Shown here piece by piece: positions 34,315 to 42,073 of a DNA stretch of 64,000 nucleotides. This stretch comes from Bacteroidaceae bacterium (GTDB lineage Bacteria > Bacteroidota > Bacteroidia > Bacteroidales > Bacteroidaceae): the NCBI GenBank assembly GCA_017615125.1, contig JAGAAS010000076.1:62001-126000 (forward strand), read 5' to 3'. The notes under the pieces are model-generated. The model had not been told where the DNA came from. It searched no databases and worked only from the letters and a program-made list of their open reading frames with translations. Position numbers and translations under genes: made by a program. Within the stretch, counting starts at the first letter, position 1. Each line of letters begins with the position of its first letter.

Positions 34315-35289
34315 ATGGACAGAAGAGATTTCATTAAGCGTATGGCGAGTGGCGGGGCTCTCATCGCCACATCGGCGTTGCCTGTGTGGGCGGATGACGA
34401 GGAGCAGACGACAGATCTTGATTTGTTCGCCCGTCGGGGGCAATACGAGCGGCTATCACTCTGTTACGCTACGGTGAGGATAGGGGCGGAGAAACCATTT
34501 TCGGTTCTCCACATCTCGGACACACATCTTACGGCGGCCTACGACAGCGAGGATTTGAAAAAACTGCAGTTGCACGAAAGCCGTTCCGTGACCTTCGGCG
34601 GACGGCAGGAAGAAGCATTTCGTGACGCCCTTGACTGGGCACGTCAGCACGTCGATTACGTGGTACACACGGGTGATCTGATTGACTGGCAAAGCCGTGC
34701 AAACTTCGACCTCGTGAAGCGGTACATGGGGGAGTCTGCAGTAGGCTCTGTAGGTAATCATGAGTTCAGCACGGATATGTGGCTGAGCGAGCCGAAGGAG
34801 GAACACTCTGAGGCGTACAAGGACAACACGCGCGCGCTGCTCCAGGAGGTGTATCCCTTTGACGTACGCTTCCAAAGTCAGGTAGTTCACGGGGTGAACT
34901 TCATCACCCTCGACGACGTGTACGGATACGTGACGAAGGAGCAGGTGGCGCTGTTCCGTCGCGAAGTGGAGCGCGGGCTGCCCATCGTGCTGTGCATGCA
35001 CGTGCCCTTCTTCACACCCGATATCTGGCGTGCTTCCATGCGCTTGTGGAGAGATAAGGGGCCGATGAACTCGGGCGAGGTGCCCGAAGCTACGGGCGAC
35101 TACCGCGTGCAGCAGGACGATCCTGTGACGCGCGACTTTATCAGCTACCTGAAGACAGAACCGCTCCTGCGTTGCATCCTAGCGGGACACGAGCATATCT
35201 CCGTTGAGGACCAGTTTTCGCCTTATTGCCGCGAGTATGTCGTTGCTGGCAATTTTCTCTATCACGGGCGGGAAGTGATATTCCTCTAA
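34315..35289 (+). CDS. Calcineurin-like metallophosphoesterase with Tat-type signal
   Basis: 324 residues. The N-terminus MDRRDFIKRMASGGALIATS carries a twin-arginine-type R-R-D-F-I-K motif and a hydrophobic stretch ending VWA, so export in folded form is likely. Metal-binding motifs of the calcineurin-like superfamily are in order: D69-x-H71 in LHISDTHL, HTGDLID near 118, GNHEF near 146, MHVPFF near 232 and GHEHIS near 295. These use two metal ions to cleave phosphate mono- or diesters. The gene has its own promoter and terminator and is probably monocistronic. The substrate is not readable. Confidence 0.85.
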   Translation: MDRRDFIKRMASGGALIATSALPVWADDEEQTTDLDLFARRGQYERLSLCYATVRIGAEKPFSVLHISDTHLTAAYDSEDLKKLQLHESRSVTFGGRQEEAFRDALDWARQHVDYVVHTGDLIDWQSRANFDLVKRYMGESAVGSVGNHEFSTDMWLSEPKEEHSEAYKDNTRALLQEVYPFDVRFQSQVVHGVNFITLDDVYGYVTKEQVALFRREVERGLPIVLCMHVPFFTPDIWRASMRLWRDKGPMNSGEVPEATGDYRVQQDDPVTRDFISYLKTEPLLRCILAGHEHISVEDQFSPYCREYVVAGNFLYHGREVIFL

Positions 35290-35312
35290 GGCACTTCGGC
35301 ACGGACAAAAAC

Positions 35313-35343
35313 AGAGCCTGCCCCTTTTAGGGATGCAGGCTCT
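35313..35343 (+). terminator. Hairpin terminator after the metallophosphoesterase gene
   Basis: AGAGCCTGC pairs with GCAGGCTCT (9 bp), 24 bases past the stop, followed by a weak T-containing tract. The stretch from here to 35525 shows no gene. Confidence 0.65.
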
Positions 35344-35525
35344 TACTATATAAAGGGAAAGGGTTATATGCCCATTCCGTCGTTAATCTGACGTGAGTTC
35401 TGTGAGAGCATCGAGAACCAAGCAAGTTTAACTCTCCAAAAAGTGACAACCTTTTTCAGTTAATGTCAAGTATTATTATACAAACGACTGAAAAAATGCC
35501 ACAAATCACAAAAAAATTGCAAAAC

Positions 35526-35551
35526 TATTGTCGAAACAATATATTATTGTT
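35526..35551. promoter_or_regulatory. Three-box operator candidate of the hip operon
   Basis: TATTGT (35526-35531), ACAATA (35536-35541) and TATTGT (35545-35550) form two overlapping perfect inverted repeats sharing the middle box. The array lies about 80 bases before hipB, and autoregulation by HipB dimers is the obvious inference. Confidence 0.45.
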
Positions 35552-35601
35552 AAAAAACATACTTTTTATATTAGAAAATATGTAGTTTGAGGAAAATATC
35601 G

Positions 35602-35609
35602 TAATTTTG
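35602..35609 (+). promoter_or_regulatory. -7 box of the hip operon
   Basis: TAATTTTG fits TAnnTTTG and ends 22 bases before the hipB ATG. A TTTG lies upstream but only 12 bases away. Confidence 0.45.
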
Positions 35610-35631
35610 CATTCGAAATAATATAATTTGT

Positions 35632-35835
35632 ATGGAAAAGACAAAGTTATCAGCAGTAGTAAAGGCTTTACGCAAGGAATATGGCCTTACACAGGAAGAG
35701 TTGGCCATGAAGTCGGGAGTCGGCCTTTGCTTTGTGCGAAATCTGGAGCAAGGTAAACCAACGTTAAGGATGGATAAGGTCAACCAGCTACTTGATTTGT
35801 TTAACTACGAACTAACAGCAACCAAAAAGCAATGA
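35632..35835 (+). CDS. hipB: HipB-like XRE-family DNA-binding antitoxin component
   Basis: 67 residues, a single helix-turn-helix of the XRE/Cro family: LSAVVKALRKEYGLTQEELA, then SGVGLCFVRNLEQGKPTLRM and KVNQLLDLFNYEL. In HipBA and HipBST systems HipB dimers bind operator inverted repeats and sequester the kinase. Its stop overlaps the start of hipS by four bases (ATGA), so translation is likely coupled. It lacks the C-terminal extension of E. coli HipB. Confidence 0.85.
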   Translation: MEKTKLSAVVKALRKEYGLTQEELAMKSGVGLCFVRNLEQGKPTLRMDKVNQLLDLFNYELTATKKQ

Positions 35836-36170
35836 GACAAGCAGAGATATATCGAAAGGAAATCCTTGCAGGCATTCTGACAGAAGATGGTGGCGAATAC
35901 CGTTTCTGCTATGACGAGGCGTACCTCAAACGTGGAGATGCACAGCCAGTAAGTCTGACTCTTCCGTTACAGACAGAGGCTTTTGTAAGTCCTGTATTGT
36001 TTCCGTTCTTCGACGGACTGATACCTGAAGGGTGGCTGCTTGATGTGGCACTCCGCAATACCGACATCAGCATTCTTGACCGCATGTCGCTATTACTGTT
36101 ATGTTGTAAGGAATGTATCGGTTCCGTCAGCGTTGTGTCTATAAATAAGGAAGGAGACGACAATGTGTAA
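35832..36170 (+). CDS. hipS: HipS-like protein (N-subdomain 1 of HipA as a separate gene)
   Basis: 112 residues matching the first subdomain of HipA (Couple_hipA family): EIYRKEILAGILTEDGGEYR, FCYDEAYLK, VSLTLPLQTEAF, LFPFFDGLIPEGWLLDVALR. In the three-gene HipBST systems this short protein is the antitoxin that masks HipT. Here it overlaps hipB by four bases and hipT by eight, so the three are one translational unit. The C-terminal CKECIGSVSVVS retains the strand that normally leads into the kinase core in one-piece HipA. The split is in the genes, not a frameshift: both ends have their own start and stop. Confidence 0.8.
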   Translation: MRQAEIYRKEILAGILTEDGGEYRFCYDEAYLKRGDAQPVSLTLPLQTEAFVSPVLFPFFDGLIPEGWLLDVALRNTDISILDRMSLLLLCCKECIGSVSVVSINKEGDDNV

Positions 36171-37101
36171 ATGTCTGTATTGCTACAAAGAATTGGAAGA
36201 GGGTCAGAAAGACTTTCATCCACGATGTGCACGGAAGTTCTTCGGGACAAAGGATGTGCCCTTGCTGGAGTATAGACATGAAGAGCTCGACCAATTAGCC
36301 GAACAGGTGATTCGCGCCCAAACTTCACTAACGGGTGTACAGCCTAAATTGTCGTTGAACCTCAGCAAACACGATGGTTGTAGCCGTCTGACCATCGTAG
36401 GGCTATGGGGTGACTATATATTCAAACCTCAGACAGATAGTTACGAACAACTGCCAGAAAACGAGGACTTAACGATGCACCTTGCCGAAGCTGCAAAGAT
36501 AAGCGTCGTGCCTCATAGTCTTATCCGTATGGCAGATGGAAAACTGGGGTACATCACAAAGCGTATTGACCGTACCAAGAATGGCGCGAAGATAGACATG
36601 GAAGATATGTGCCAACTCACGCTGCACCCTACGGAATATAAATATAAAGGATCGCATGAACAGATTGCCAAGACAATCTTGCAGTATAGCAACACTCCAA
36701 AACTCGACCTCACGAATTACATGCAATTGTTACTTTTCTGCTTTGTCACCGGCAACAACGATATGCACCTGAAAAACTTCTCGCTTTACCGACCATCCGA
36801 GGATTATAAACTGACACCAGCTTATGACCTCCTTAATATTGCCATAGCCAATCCCAACGACAAAGAGGAACTGGCACTTACTCTTTCGGGAAAGAAAACA
36901 AAACTTTGCATGAGCGACTTCCTGTATGCCGCAAAGACGATGGGGCTGGAAGAAAAAGTCGTCCTGTGTCTCATTACAGAGCTTCATAAGGCTCTGCCCA
37001 AGTGGCAGACACTCATACGAGAATCTTTCCTCAGCGAAGAGAAGCAACAAGCGTATGAAGAGCTTATAGTTTCACGACTGGACAGATTGAAGATGTCATA
37101 A
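36163..37101 (+). CDS. hipT: HipT-like serine/threonine kinase toxin
   Basis: 312 residues, the HipA kinase core without N-subdomain 1. It opens with a zinc-knuckle-like C4-x2-C7 ... H19-x2-C22, common in Bacteroidetes members. A TGVQPKLSLNL nucleotide-binding loop at 57-67 follows. The catalytic loop TGNNDMHLKNFSLY has Asp200 as base and Asn205 for metal, and AYDLLN at 220-225 takes the role of the metal-binding D-x-D motif. HipA/HipT kinases phosphorylate aminoacyl-tRNA synthetases (GltX or TrpS), causing growth arrest; the target here is unknown. All key residues are present, so the toxin is probably active. Confidence 0.83.
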   Translation: MCKCLYCYKELEEGQKDFHPRCARKFFGTKDVPLLEYRHEELDQLAEQVIRAQTSLTGVQPKLSLNLSKHDGCSRLTIVGLWGDYIFKPQTDSYEQLPENEDLTMHLAEAAKISVVPHSLIRMADGKLGYITKRIDRTKNGAKIDMEDMCQLTLHPTEYKYKGSHEQIAKTILQYSNTPKLDLTNYMQLLLFCFVTGNNDMHLKNFSLYRPSEDYKLTPAYDLLNIAIANPNDKEELALTLSGKKTKLCMSDFLYAAKTMGLEEKVVLCLITELHKALPKWQTLIRESFLSEEKQQAYEELIVSRLDRLKMS

Positions 37102-37316
37102 AACGGAAATAGGAAGTTTCTGTGGTCTCAAAGACGGAACAAGTAGGTGAAAGTACCATTGCTGGATTGGCTACGAACCGACAACAACAGAAAGACGAAT
37201 GGCTTTTTCCGTATTGTTTACGCAGATTCGGGACATAATAGATGGTTTAAGAAACAGACTACATGTAGGTCATAAAAGACCGAATGATTTAATCATAAAT
37301 CGCCGAATCGTGCTTT

Positions 37317-37376
37317 GCCAAATAACCAAACAAAAAAACGCCAAATAACCAAACAAAAAAACGCCAAACAACCAAA
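37317..37376. repeat. 23-bp tandem repeat, about 2.6 copies
   Basis: GCCAAATAACCAAACAAAAAAAC repeats at 37317-37339 and 37340-37362, followed by a partial unit to 37376. It lies about 75-130 bases before the ATPase gene. It may be a regulatory repeat; the rest of 37102-37414 shows no gene. Confidence 0.7.
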
Positions 37377-37414
37377 TTGTGCATGAATTATTCTTTCGTT
37401 TCAAGATAAACAAT

Positions 37415-37422
37415 TACCTTTG
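37415..37422 (+). promoter_or_regulatory. -7 box of the DUF4143 ATPase gene
   Basis: TACCTTTG fits TAnnTTTG and lies 27 bases before ATG 37450. This argues against the earlier in-frame TTG at 37420, which would sit inside the promoter. Confidence 0.5.
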
Positions 37423-37449
37423 TACCGAGAATCAAACAAGGTTATTCTT

Positions 37450-38739
37450 ATGACTGAAAAAACGCTCAATTATCGAAAGAGAATTGCAGACATTCTTTTA
37501 AAAGAGAAATTAGAAGCAATGGGGGCTGTCCTTATTGAAGGACCTAAAGCGTGTGGCAAAACGACTACTGCCGAACAGCAAGCTAAGAGCATCTTGTATA
37601 TGGATGACCCGGCAAACATACAACAAAACCTCCAGTTGGCAGAAACTAACATCAAACGACTGCTTCAAGGCGAAACGCCGAGGCTTATTGATGAATGGCA
37701 GATAGCCCCTCAAATATGGGATGCCGTTCGTTTTGAAGCAGACCACAGAAAGGATGATGGTTTATTTATGCTTACAGGTTCTGCCGTTCCAGCAGATAGG
37801 TCAAAGATTCACCATACAGGGGCTGGTCGTTTCGCTTGGCTTACTATGCGCCCCATGACGCTATGGGAATCGGGAGAATCTTCTGGAAATGTAAGTATCA
37901 GAGCCCTTTTTGCTAAACCAGAAAAGGTTGATGGAGAAAGTACGCTGAAAATGGAAGATATTGCTTATGCTATATGTAGAGGAGGATGGCCTAAATCTTT
38001 AAGCAAGAAAAGCCAGAAGGCATCACTACGCCAAGTCACAGAGTATTTCGAAGCCATAACACGCTCTGACATTTCCAGAGTTGACGGAGTCGAAAGAGAT
38101 GAGTTTCGTGCCAAGAGGCTTATGCGCTCATATGCACGATTACAAGGAACGATGGCCAGTATACCCACTATCTTAGAAGACATGAAAACGAATGAGCCGG
38201 AAGACATGAGCGACGAAACGGTCTCGTCATACCTCAAGGCTTTGAAAAAGATTTTCGTGGTAGAGGACATGCCTGCCTGGAATCCCAATTTACGTTCAAA
38301 GACCTCCATACGAACCAGCGACACACGCTATTTTGTCGACCCGTCTTTGGCTATCGCGGCTTTGGGTATTGGACCGAATGACTTGTTGAACGATCTGAAC
38401 ACTTTGGGCTTGTTTTTTGAAACACTCTGTGTTCGAGACCTTCGTGTGTATGCAGAAGCCAACGATGGAGACGTGTTCCACTACAGAGACAAGAGTGGTC
38501 TTGAATGTGACACCGTTGTGCATCTGAGAAACGGCAGCTATGGACTCATTGAGATAAAATTGGGCGGCGATACGCTTATTAATGAGGGAGCTGCGAACTT
38601 GAATGCGTTGGCAGAAAAGATAGACACAACTAAAATGAAAAAACCATCGTTTAAGATGGTTTTAACTGCAGTCGGACAATATGCGTATATGCGAACTGAC
38701 GGTGTGATGATTGTTCCTATCGGTTGTTTGAAGGACTGA
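37450..38739 (+). CDS. AAA-type ATPase with DUF4143 domain
   Basis: 429 residues from ATG 37450. Walker A is GPKACGKTT (about 33-41), Walker B-like strand is RLIDEWQ and a sensor-like LTGSAVPAD follows. The C-terminal DUF4143 has a PD-(D/E)xK-like layout (DKSGLECDTVVHL, then YGLIEIKLGG). These proteins are widespread in anaerobes, often in accessory regions next to toxin or defence genes, and their role is not established. No partner gene lies close on the same strand. It sits about 350 bases after the hip operon in the same accessory island. Confidence 0.82.
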   Translation: MTEKTLNYRKRIADILLKEKLEAMGAVLIEGPKACGKTTTAEQQAKSILYMDDPANIQQNLQLAETNIKRLLQGETPRLIDEWQIAPQIWDAVRFEADHRKDDGLFMLTGSAVPADRSKIHHTGAGRFAWLTMRPMTLWESGESSGNVSIRALFAKPEKVDGESTLKMEDIAYAICRGGWPKSLSKKSQKASLRQVTEYFEAITRSDISRVDGVERDEFRAKRLMRSYARLQGTMASIPTILEDMKTNEPEDMSDETVSSYLKALKKIFVVEDMPAWNPNLRSKTSIRTSDTRYFVDPSLAIAALGIGPNDLLNDLNTLGLFFETLCVRDLRVYAEANDGDVFHYRDKSGLECDTVVHLRNGSYGLIEIKLGGDTLINEGAANLNALAEKIDTTKMKKPSFKMVLTAVGQYAYMRTDGVMIVPIGCLKD

Positions 38740-38909
38740 TAAGTCTGATAAAGGATGTCCTCATTAAGGATCTTGAATTCATAAAGGAACTCGCACGACT
38801 GCTTGTTGCCATCATTGATAAAAGTGCCATTTGGTACGGTAATATCAACATCCTTGGCTTCCACTCTATTGAAGACAACCTCATCAGAATTAAAAACATA
38901 GAGATTGCG
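38740..38909 (-). other. Possible gene remnant on the minus strand
   Basis: The frame from 38909 downward reads LYVFNSDEVVFNRVEAKDVD, then GTFINDGNKQSCEFLYEFKI. It looks protein-like, but it has no start codon after the preceding stop, and continuing past 38740 would run antisense into the ATPase gene. Probably a decayed fragment; no family recognised. Confidence 0.2.
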
Positions 38910-38978
38910 TCAGAACTTTAGAGCCGCTACAAAAGTGATGTGGGTCGGGAGAAAATATCAAGATTCCAGTGATTACCA

Positions 38979-39605
38979 TCAGCTTTTGACGAAGACGAGG
39001 TGGGTGCCTGTGCCGGAGCGGCGAAGGAGACCTTCCTGGACGAAGGCGTTCAGTTCGTCGCTGGCGTGGCTGCGGGTGAGATGGGTGAGACGCATGTACT
39101 GCGATGTGCTGATGTAGCCGTGCGAGCTGAGGTAGCCAAGCAGGAGTGCGCGACGCTCGGCAAGGTCGGGTACATCGGCTTCCTTATTGGAAGGGAACCG
39201 TTCGTGGGCTTGCACGAAGGGACCTGTGAGCCGCTGCATGAACGCGGGCTTCGCATCGAAATTCACCCTGCTCACATGCAAGTTCTGCGGTGTCACCTGC
39301 GAGGGTGAGGTGATGACAGGCATGCGTCGTGTCTCATCCCTGTCGCAGGCGATGCCGACAGAGAGCGTGCCCAGCCCTTTCAGCTCCACATGCTCGCTAT
39401 TGTTCAAATGAGAGGCGGCAGCATGAGCCACTGCCTCCATCATTCCCTCCAGGTCGGCAACGGTATAGGTTGTCGTTTTCTCAATTTCTTGTGCCAGTTC
39501 ATAGAAGGATACTGTTCCGCGCTTGACGGCCTTCGGGAAAAGCCGCACGTTCTCCTCTTCAGCGGATGTCTGAGGAAGTTTTTGAAAGTCGTATTGTATA
39601 GCCAT
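38979..39605 (-). CDS. HU-like DNA-binding protein with C-terminal winged-helix-type domain
   Basis: The ATG at 39605 (MAIQYDFQKLPQTSAEEENV) gives 208 residues. The longer open frame upstream is only palindromic operator repeats and is not likely coding. Residues 1-125 match the Bacteroidetes HU-related family (TIGR01201-type): LFPKAVKRGTVSFYELAQEI, VADLEGMMEAVAHAAASHLN, VELKGLGTLSVGI. The C-terminal 70 residues (ERRALLLGYLSSHGYISTSQ, LTRSHASDELNAFVQEGLLR) look like a winged helix, which gives a second DNA-binding module not found in plain HU. It lies downstream of the VirE-type gene in the same direction, with TCTACAC boxes and three phased palindromes between them. It may bind those sites. 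Confidence 0.82.
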   Translation of the reverse strand: MAIQYDFQKLPQTSAEEENVRLFPKAVKRGTVSFYELAQEIEKTTTYTVADLEGMMEAVAHAAASHLNNSEHVELKGLGTLSVGIACDRDETRRMPVITSPSQVTPQNLHVSRVNFDAKPAFMQRLTGPFVQAHERFPSNKEADVPDLAERRALLLGYLSSHGYISTSQYMRLTHLTRSHASDELNAFVQEGLLRRSGTGTHLVFVKS

Positions 39606-39615
39606 ATTCTTTGGG

Positions 39616-39671
39616 TATTTTAATAAAAGGCGGAGGCTTTTATATAAAAGAGGGCGCCTTTTATATAAAAG
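39616..39671 (-). promoter_or_regulatory. Three palindromes spaced 21 bp before the HU-like gene
   Basis: CTTTTATATAAAAG is a perfect 14-bp palindrome at 39637-39650 and again at 39658-39671. A degenerate version (TATTTTAATAAAAG) sits at 39616-39629. Spacing is exactly 21 bp, two helical turns. The array ends 10 bases before the ATG and is a likely operator for autoregulation (inference). Confidence 0.6.
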
Positions 39672-39752
39672 GGGCTGGTTTTTATAGTTCTTGTAAGACA
39701 ATAGGGTCATAAAGGAAAAGCAGATACTATTTTTCCTGTTTTTAAAAATCAA

Positions 39753-39852
39753 TCTACACTTCTACACTAGGTGCAACAAAATTACTGATTCTCTTTTGTT
39801 TAGGCTGGTGTAGATGGGCAAAATATCTACACTTATCTACACCCATCTACAC
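39753..39852. repeat. TCTACAC iteron-like module A
   Basis: TCTACAC occurs at 39753, 39761, 39826, 39836 and 39846, and its complement GTGTAGA at 39808. Three copies are exactly 10 bp apart. The last copy contains the stop codon of the VirE-type gene. The order and spacing match module B in inverted orientation. Confidence 0.7.
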
Positions 39853-41286
39853 CAATCCAGGCTTTTTCGGCTTGACAAGATAGACCATTCCTGCTTTGGC
39901 ACGCTTGGAATGAACGTGCCTGCCGTTCATGACAGCACGGAAGCTGCGCAGTTCCGCTGTCGTCATCGGCTTGCTGATGGTGGGGTGCAAACGGTGGTGA
40001 ATCTCTGAAGCATAGAGCCATTCGGCTCCCTCCTCACCCTCTTCGGCTGCATCGAAGAAAATGTCGAACAACTCCGCTTCGGCTGGCATACGCACGAAAC
40101 GCATGTTACGTTCCATAAGAGCCGCCTCTTCTGTTTCGTTCAACCAATAGGGATGTCCCGCAGTAATCTCCCAGACAGCTTCTGCATAGAGTTGCGGGTA
40201 GTTGATGGGGCGGTTCATGCTGATATGGCCTGTCACACATGCACAGATGAAACGCCGCGAGCCTGTGAGGTCGGTGATGACGTCGATGTTGTTGCTCGTG
40301 CCGATAAGGGAAGCAAAGCGCTGCTCTTGCGCGGAAAAAGAGGCATAGGGCTTAAACTCATCGACGACGGGCAGCTGAAGCATGTTTTTCAGTATCGGCT
40401 GCTGACGGTCGGTAAGTCGGTTTACCTCGTCAAAGTTGATGAGCCCATAGCGTGTCAGCATGAGAAGTGCCTTGCGCCGGTCGGCAAGGGCAAAGTTCTC
40501 GGTGAAATAAGGAGATAGCTCCGGAGGAAGGATGCTGCGACAGAAAGTGCTCTTGCCCACTCCTTGCACCCCGACGAGGATAGGCATCGATTCGTTGCCC
40601 TTACGACGGTTTTTGCCCAACCAGAGTGCCACCATCCCCAAAAACCACGTGTGGACAAGGCTGTACCAATTCTCATCATCGACAGGCACACGTCGAAAGA
40701 ACTTTTCTATCCGAGGACGCTTATCCCATTGTGGCAGGTTTGAAAGAAACGCCTCAAACGGGTTGTAGGGGACTACCCTGTCGGATTTCAGATACCGTTT
40801 CACGTCCCTGTCCCATACATTGATACCCTCTTCCCGTGCATTGAAAGAAATGGAGTTAAGCACCAACTCGTCCACAGGGCGGAAACGAGTATGATACCGC
40901 TTACGCTCGCAGTACTCCGTAACGCCTGTCACCTCGTTCCGACGAAAAGAATAGCGACGCCGCATGAAATCATGCAACGCCAATGCCTCACGCTGGGTCT
41001 TCGACATGACCTTTTTGTCTCTTTCCTCTGGCGGAGAGGTGAAAACGCGATGGACAAGCTCTCTCACATGCTCTTCGTCCAACACAAAGGCACTATTCTC
41101 TACGATCTGCCTCCAGACAGAAGCCTCATCCATTCCCATTGTCATCATTGCTGATGCAAGTCGCGACAGGTAGTCATCGGAATTGCTGGGGCGCATCCCA
41201 GGCAAATACTCTTCGAAAGGAGAGAGTACTTCGTTGTAACGCTCTTCCTTCGGATTCTGAATCATAAAGTCTTGTTCGTTAGTCAT
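39847..41286 (-). CDS. VirE/VapE-type P-loop ATPase (DUF3874-like)
   Basis: 479 residues, cytoplasmic. The centre holds a superfamily 3-like helicase/ATPase core: Walker A GVQGVGKSTF near 241-250, Walker B LINFDEVNRL near 285, then FASLIGTSNNIDVITDLTGS followed by RRFICACV, typical of the virulence-associated E family found in phage satellites and islands. Upstream FLSNLPQWDKRPRIEKFF is also family-typical. The C-terminal part (EWLYASEIHHRLHPTISKPM) resembles the DUF3874 end. No primase domain is present. Such proteins are thought to act in replication of mobile DNA. The gene is bracketed by inverted TCTACAC modules, and an HU-like gene follows in the same direction. Confidence 0.82.
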   Translation of the reverse strand: MTNEQDFMIQNPKEERYNEVLSPFEEYLPGMRPSNSDDYLSRLASAMMTMGMDEASVWRQIVENSAFVLDEEHVRELVHRVFTSPPEERDKKVMSKTQREALALHDFMRRRYSFRRNEVTGVTEYCERKRYHTRFRPVDELVLNSISFNAREEGINVWDRDVKRYLKSDRVVPYNPFEAFLSNLPQWDKRPRIEKFFRRVPVDDENWYSLVHTWFLGMVALWLGKNRRKGNESMPILVGVQGVGKSTFCRSILPPELSPYFTENFALADRRKALLMLTRYGLINFDEVNRLTDRQQPILKNMLQLPVVDEFKPYASFSAQEQRFASLIGTSNNIDVITDLTGSRRFICACVTGHISMNRPINYPQLYAEAVWEITAGHPYWLNETEEAALMERNMRFVRMPAEAELFDIFFDAAEEGEEGAEWLYASEIHHRLHPTISKPMTTAELRSFRAVMNGRHVHSKRAKAGMVYLVKPKKPGLV

Positions 41287-41529
41287 AGAAATAAAGTTAA
41301 ATAAGTTATTACCAAATAGTTATTTCTTAAACGAGGAGGCTTTGAGAAACTCCTGTTTTAGAATGTAAAGATACTGAATTCTTTTTTAAAAAGCAAGAGA
41401 AAAAAACGAAAAAACACTTTTTCCATTGATTTTTTCCAACCATTGTTTCGCATCAGTAGAATCTAAACAAGTTTCACCCAGTTTTTCTCCATAACGAATA
41501 CAACTCTGTTGCACTCATGATATTTCTTG

Positions 41530-41618
41530 GTGTAGACGGGTGTAGATAAAAAAGGCTTCTACACCCACTTAAAGAACACAAATACAGCGTGTTGACTAAT
41601 AAAGTGTAGAAGTGTAGA
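41530..41618. repeat. TCTACAC iteron-like module B (inverted relative to module A)
   Basis: GTGTAGA occurs at 41530, 41540, 41604 and 41612, with TCTACAC at 41558. Read on the minus strand the order is two copies 8 bp apart, one inverted copy about 46 bp on, then copies 10 bp apart beginning 18 bp further. This is the same plan as module A. The part between the VirE-type start (41286) and 41529 is AT-rich and shows no gene. Confidence 0.7.
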
Positions 41619-41639
41619 TGTTTTTTGAGCCAGATTTGA

Positions 41640-41890
41640 AAAACCCTTCCGATTCCCGGCAAGCGTCACCGCAACCGCCCGTGCCCAATGTCCGACAGCG
41701 AGGCTATAATGGTACTGTTCCACGCACTTCGCTTCCGCGACCTGAAGTCCTTCTACCTGGGCTATGTCTGCCACATGCATGAAGAGTTTCTCCGCACTCA
41801 TTGCCTATGGCCTCCTGCCGAAGAAACCTTCAATGAACTTCAGTATCATTAACAAATCAAGACTTATTGGCAAAACCTATACCGAACTCT
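41640..41890 (+). mobile_element. Internally deleted IS982-family remnant
   Basis: An N-terminal transposase piece (MSDSEAIMVLFHALRFRDLK, SFYLGYVCHMHEEF, from about 41690) runs directly, with a frame change near 41795, into a C-terminal piece ([27 protein letters not shown]). The end CTATACCGAACTCTCGTT resembles the terminus of the other two copies. The middle of the gene is missing. The sequence is related to, but clearly diverged from, the copies at 7.7 and 31.6 kb. Confidence 0.7.
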
Positions 41891-41992
41891 CGTTCAAAGA
41901 ATTAACCGTTTGTGCCGTGAAATACGTAATAAATTATAGAATACGCGCGCATAAAGAATAGCTTGCACTGCTTCTCCCTGCCCATTTTGGGA

Positions 41993-42032
41993 AAAACAAA
42001 AGCAGGAGGGAACCCTAAGGACTCCCTCCTGC
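41993..42032 (-). terminator. Terminator of the 2737-residue protein gene
   Basis: GCAGGAGGGA (42002-42011) pairs with TCCCTCCTGC (42023-42032), and on the minus strand the hairpin is followed by TTTTGTTTTT. It lies about 40 bases after the stop. Confidence 0.85.
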
Positions 42033-42073
42033 AAAAGAATGAGATGAATTATCTATTCAAACTCTGCGAACAT

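Noticed and set aside
37317..37376. CRISPR-like array at the 23-bp repeat
   Set aside because: Units are directly adjacent with no spacers, there are fewer than three copies, and no cas genes are present.
39606..39752. N-terminal extension of the HU-like protein (LLYK repeats)
   Set aside because: The extension simply translates the 21-bp palindromes; the family-like start is the ATG at 39605.
39753..39852. TCTACAC array as a CRISPR
   Set aside because: Repeat is only 7 bp with both orientations and helical spacing, which fits protein-binding boxes rather than a CRISPR.
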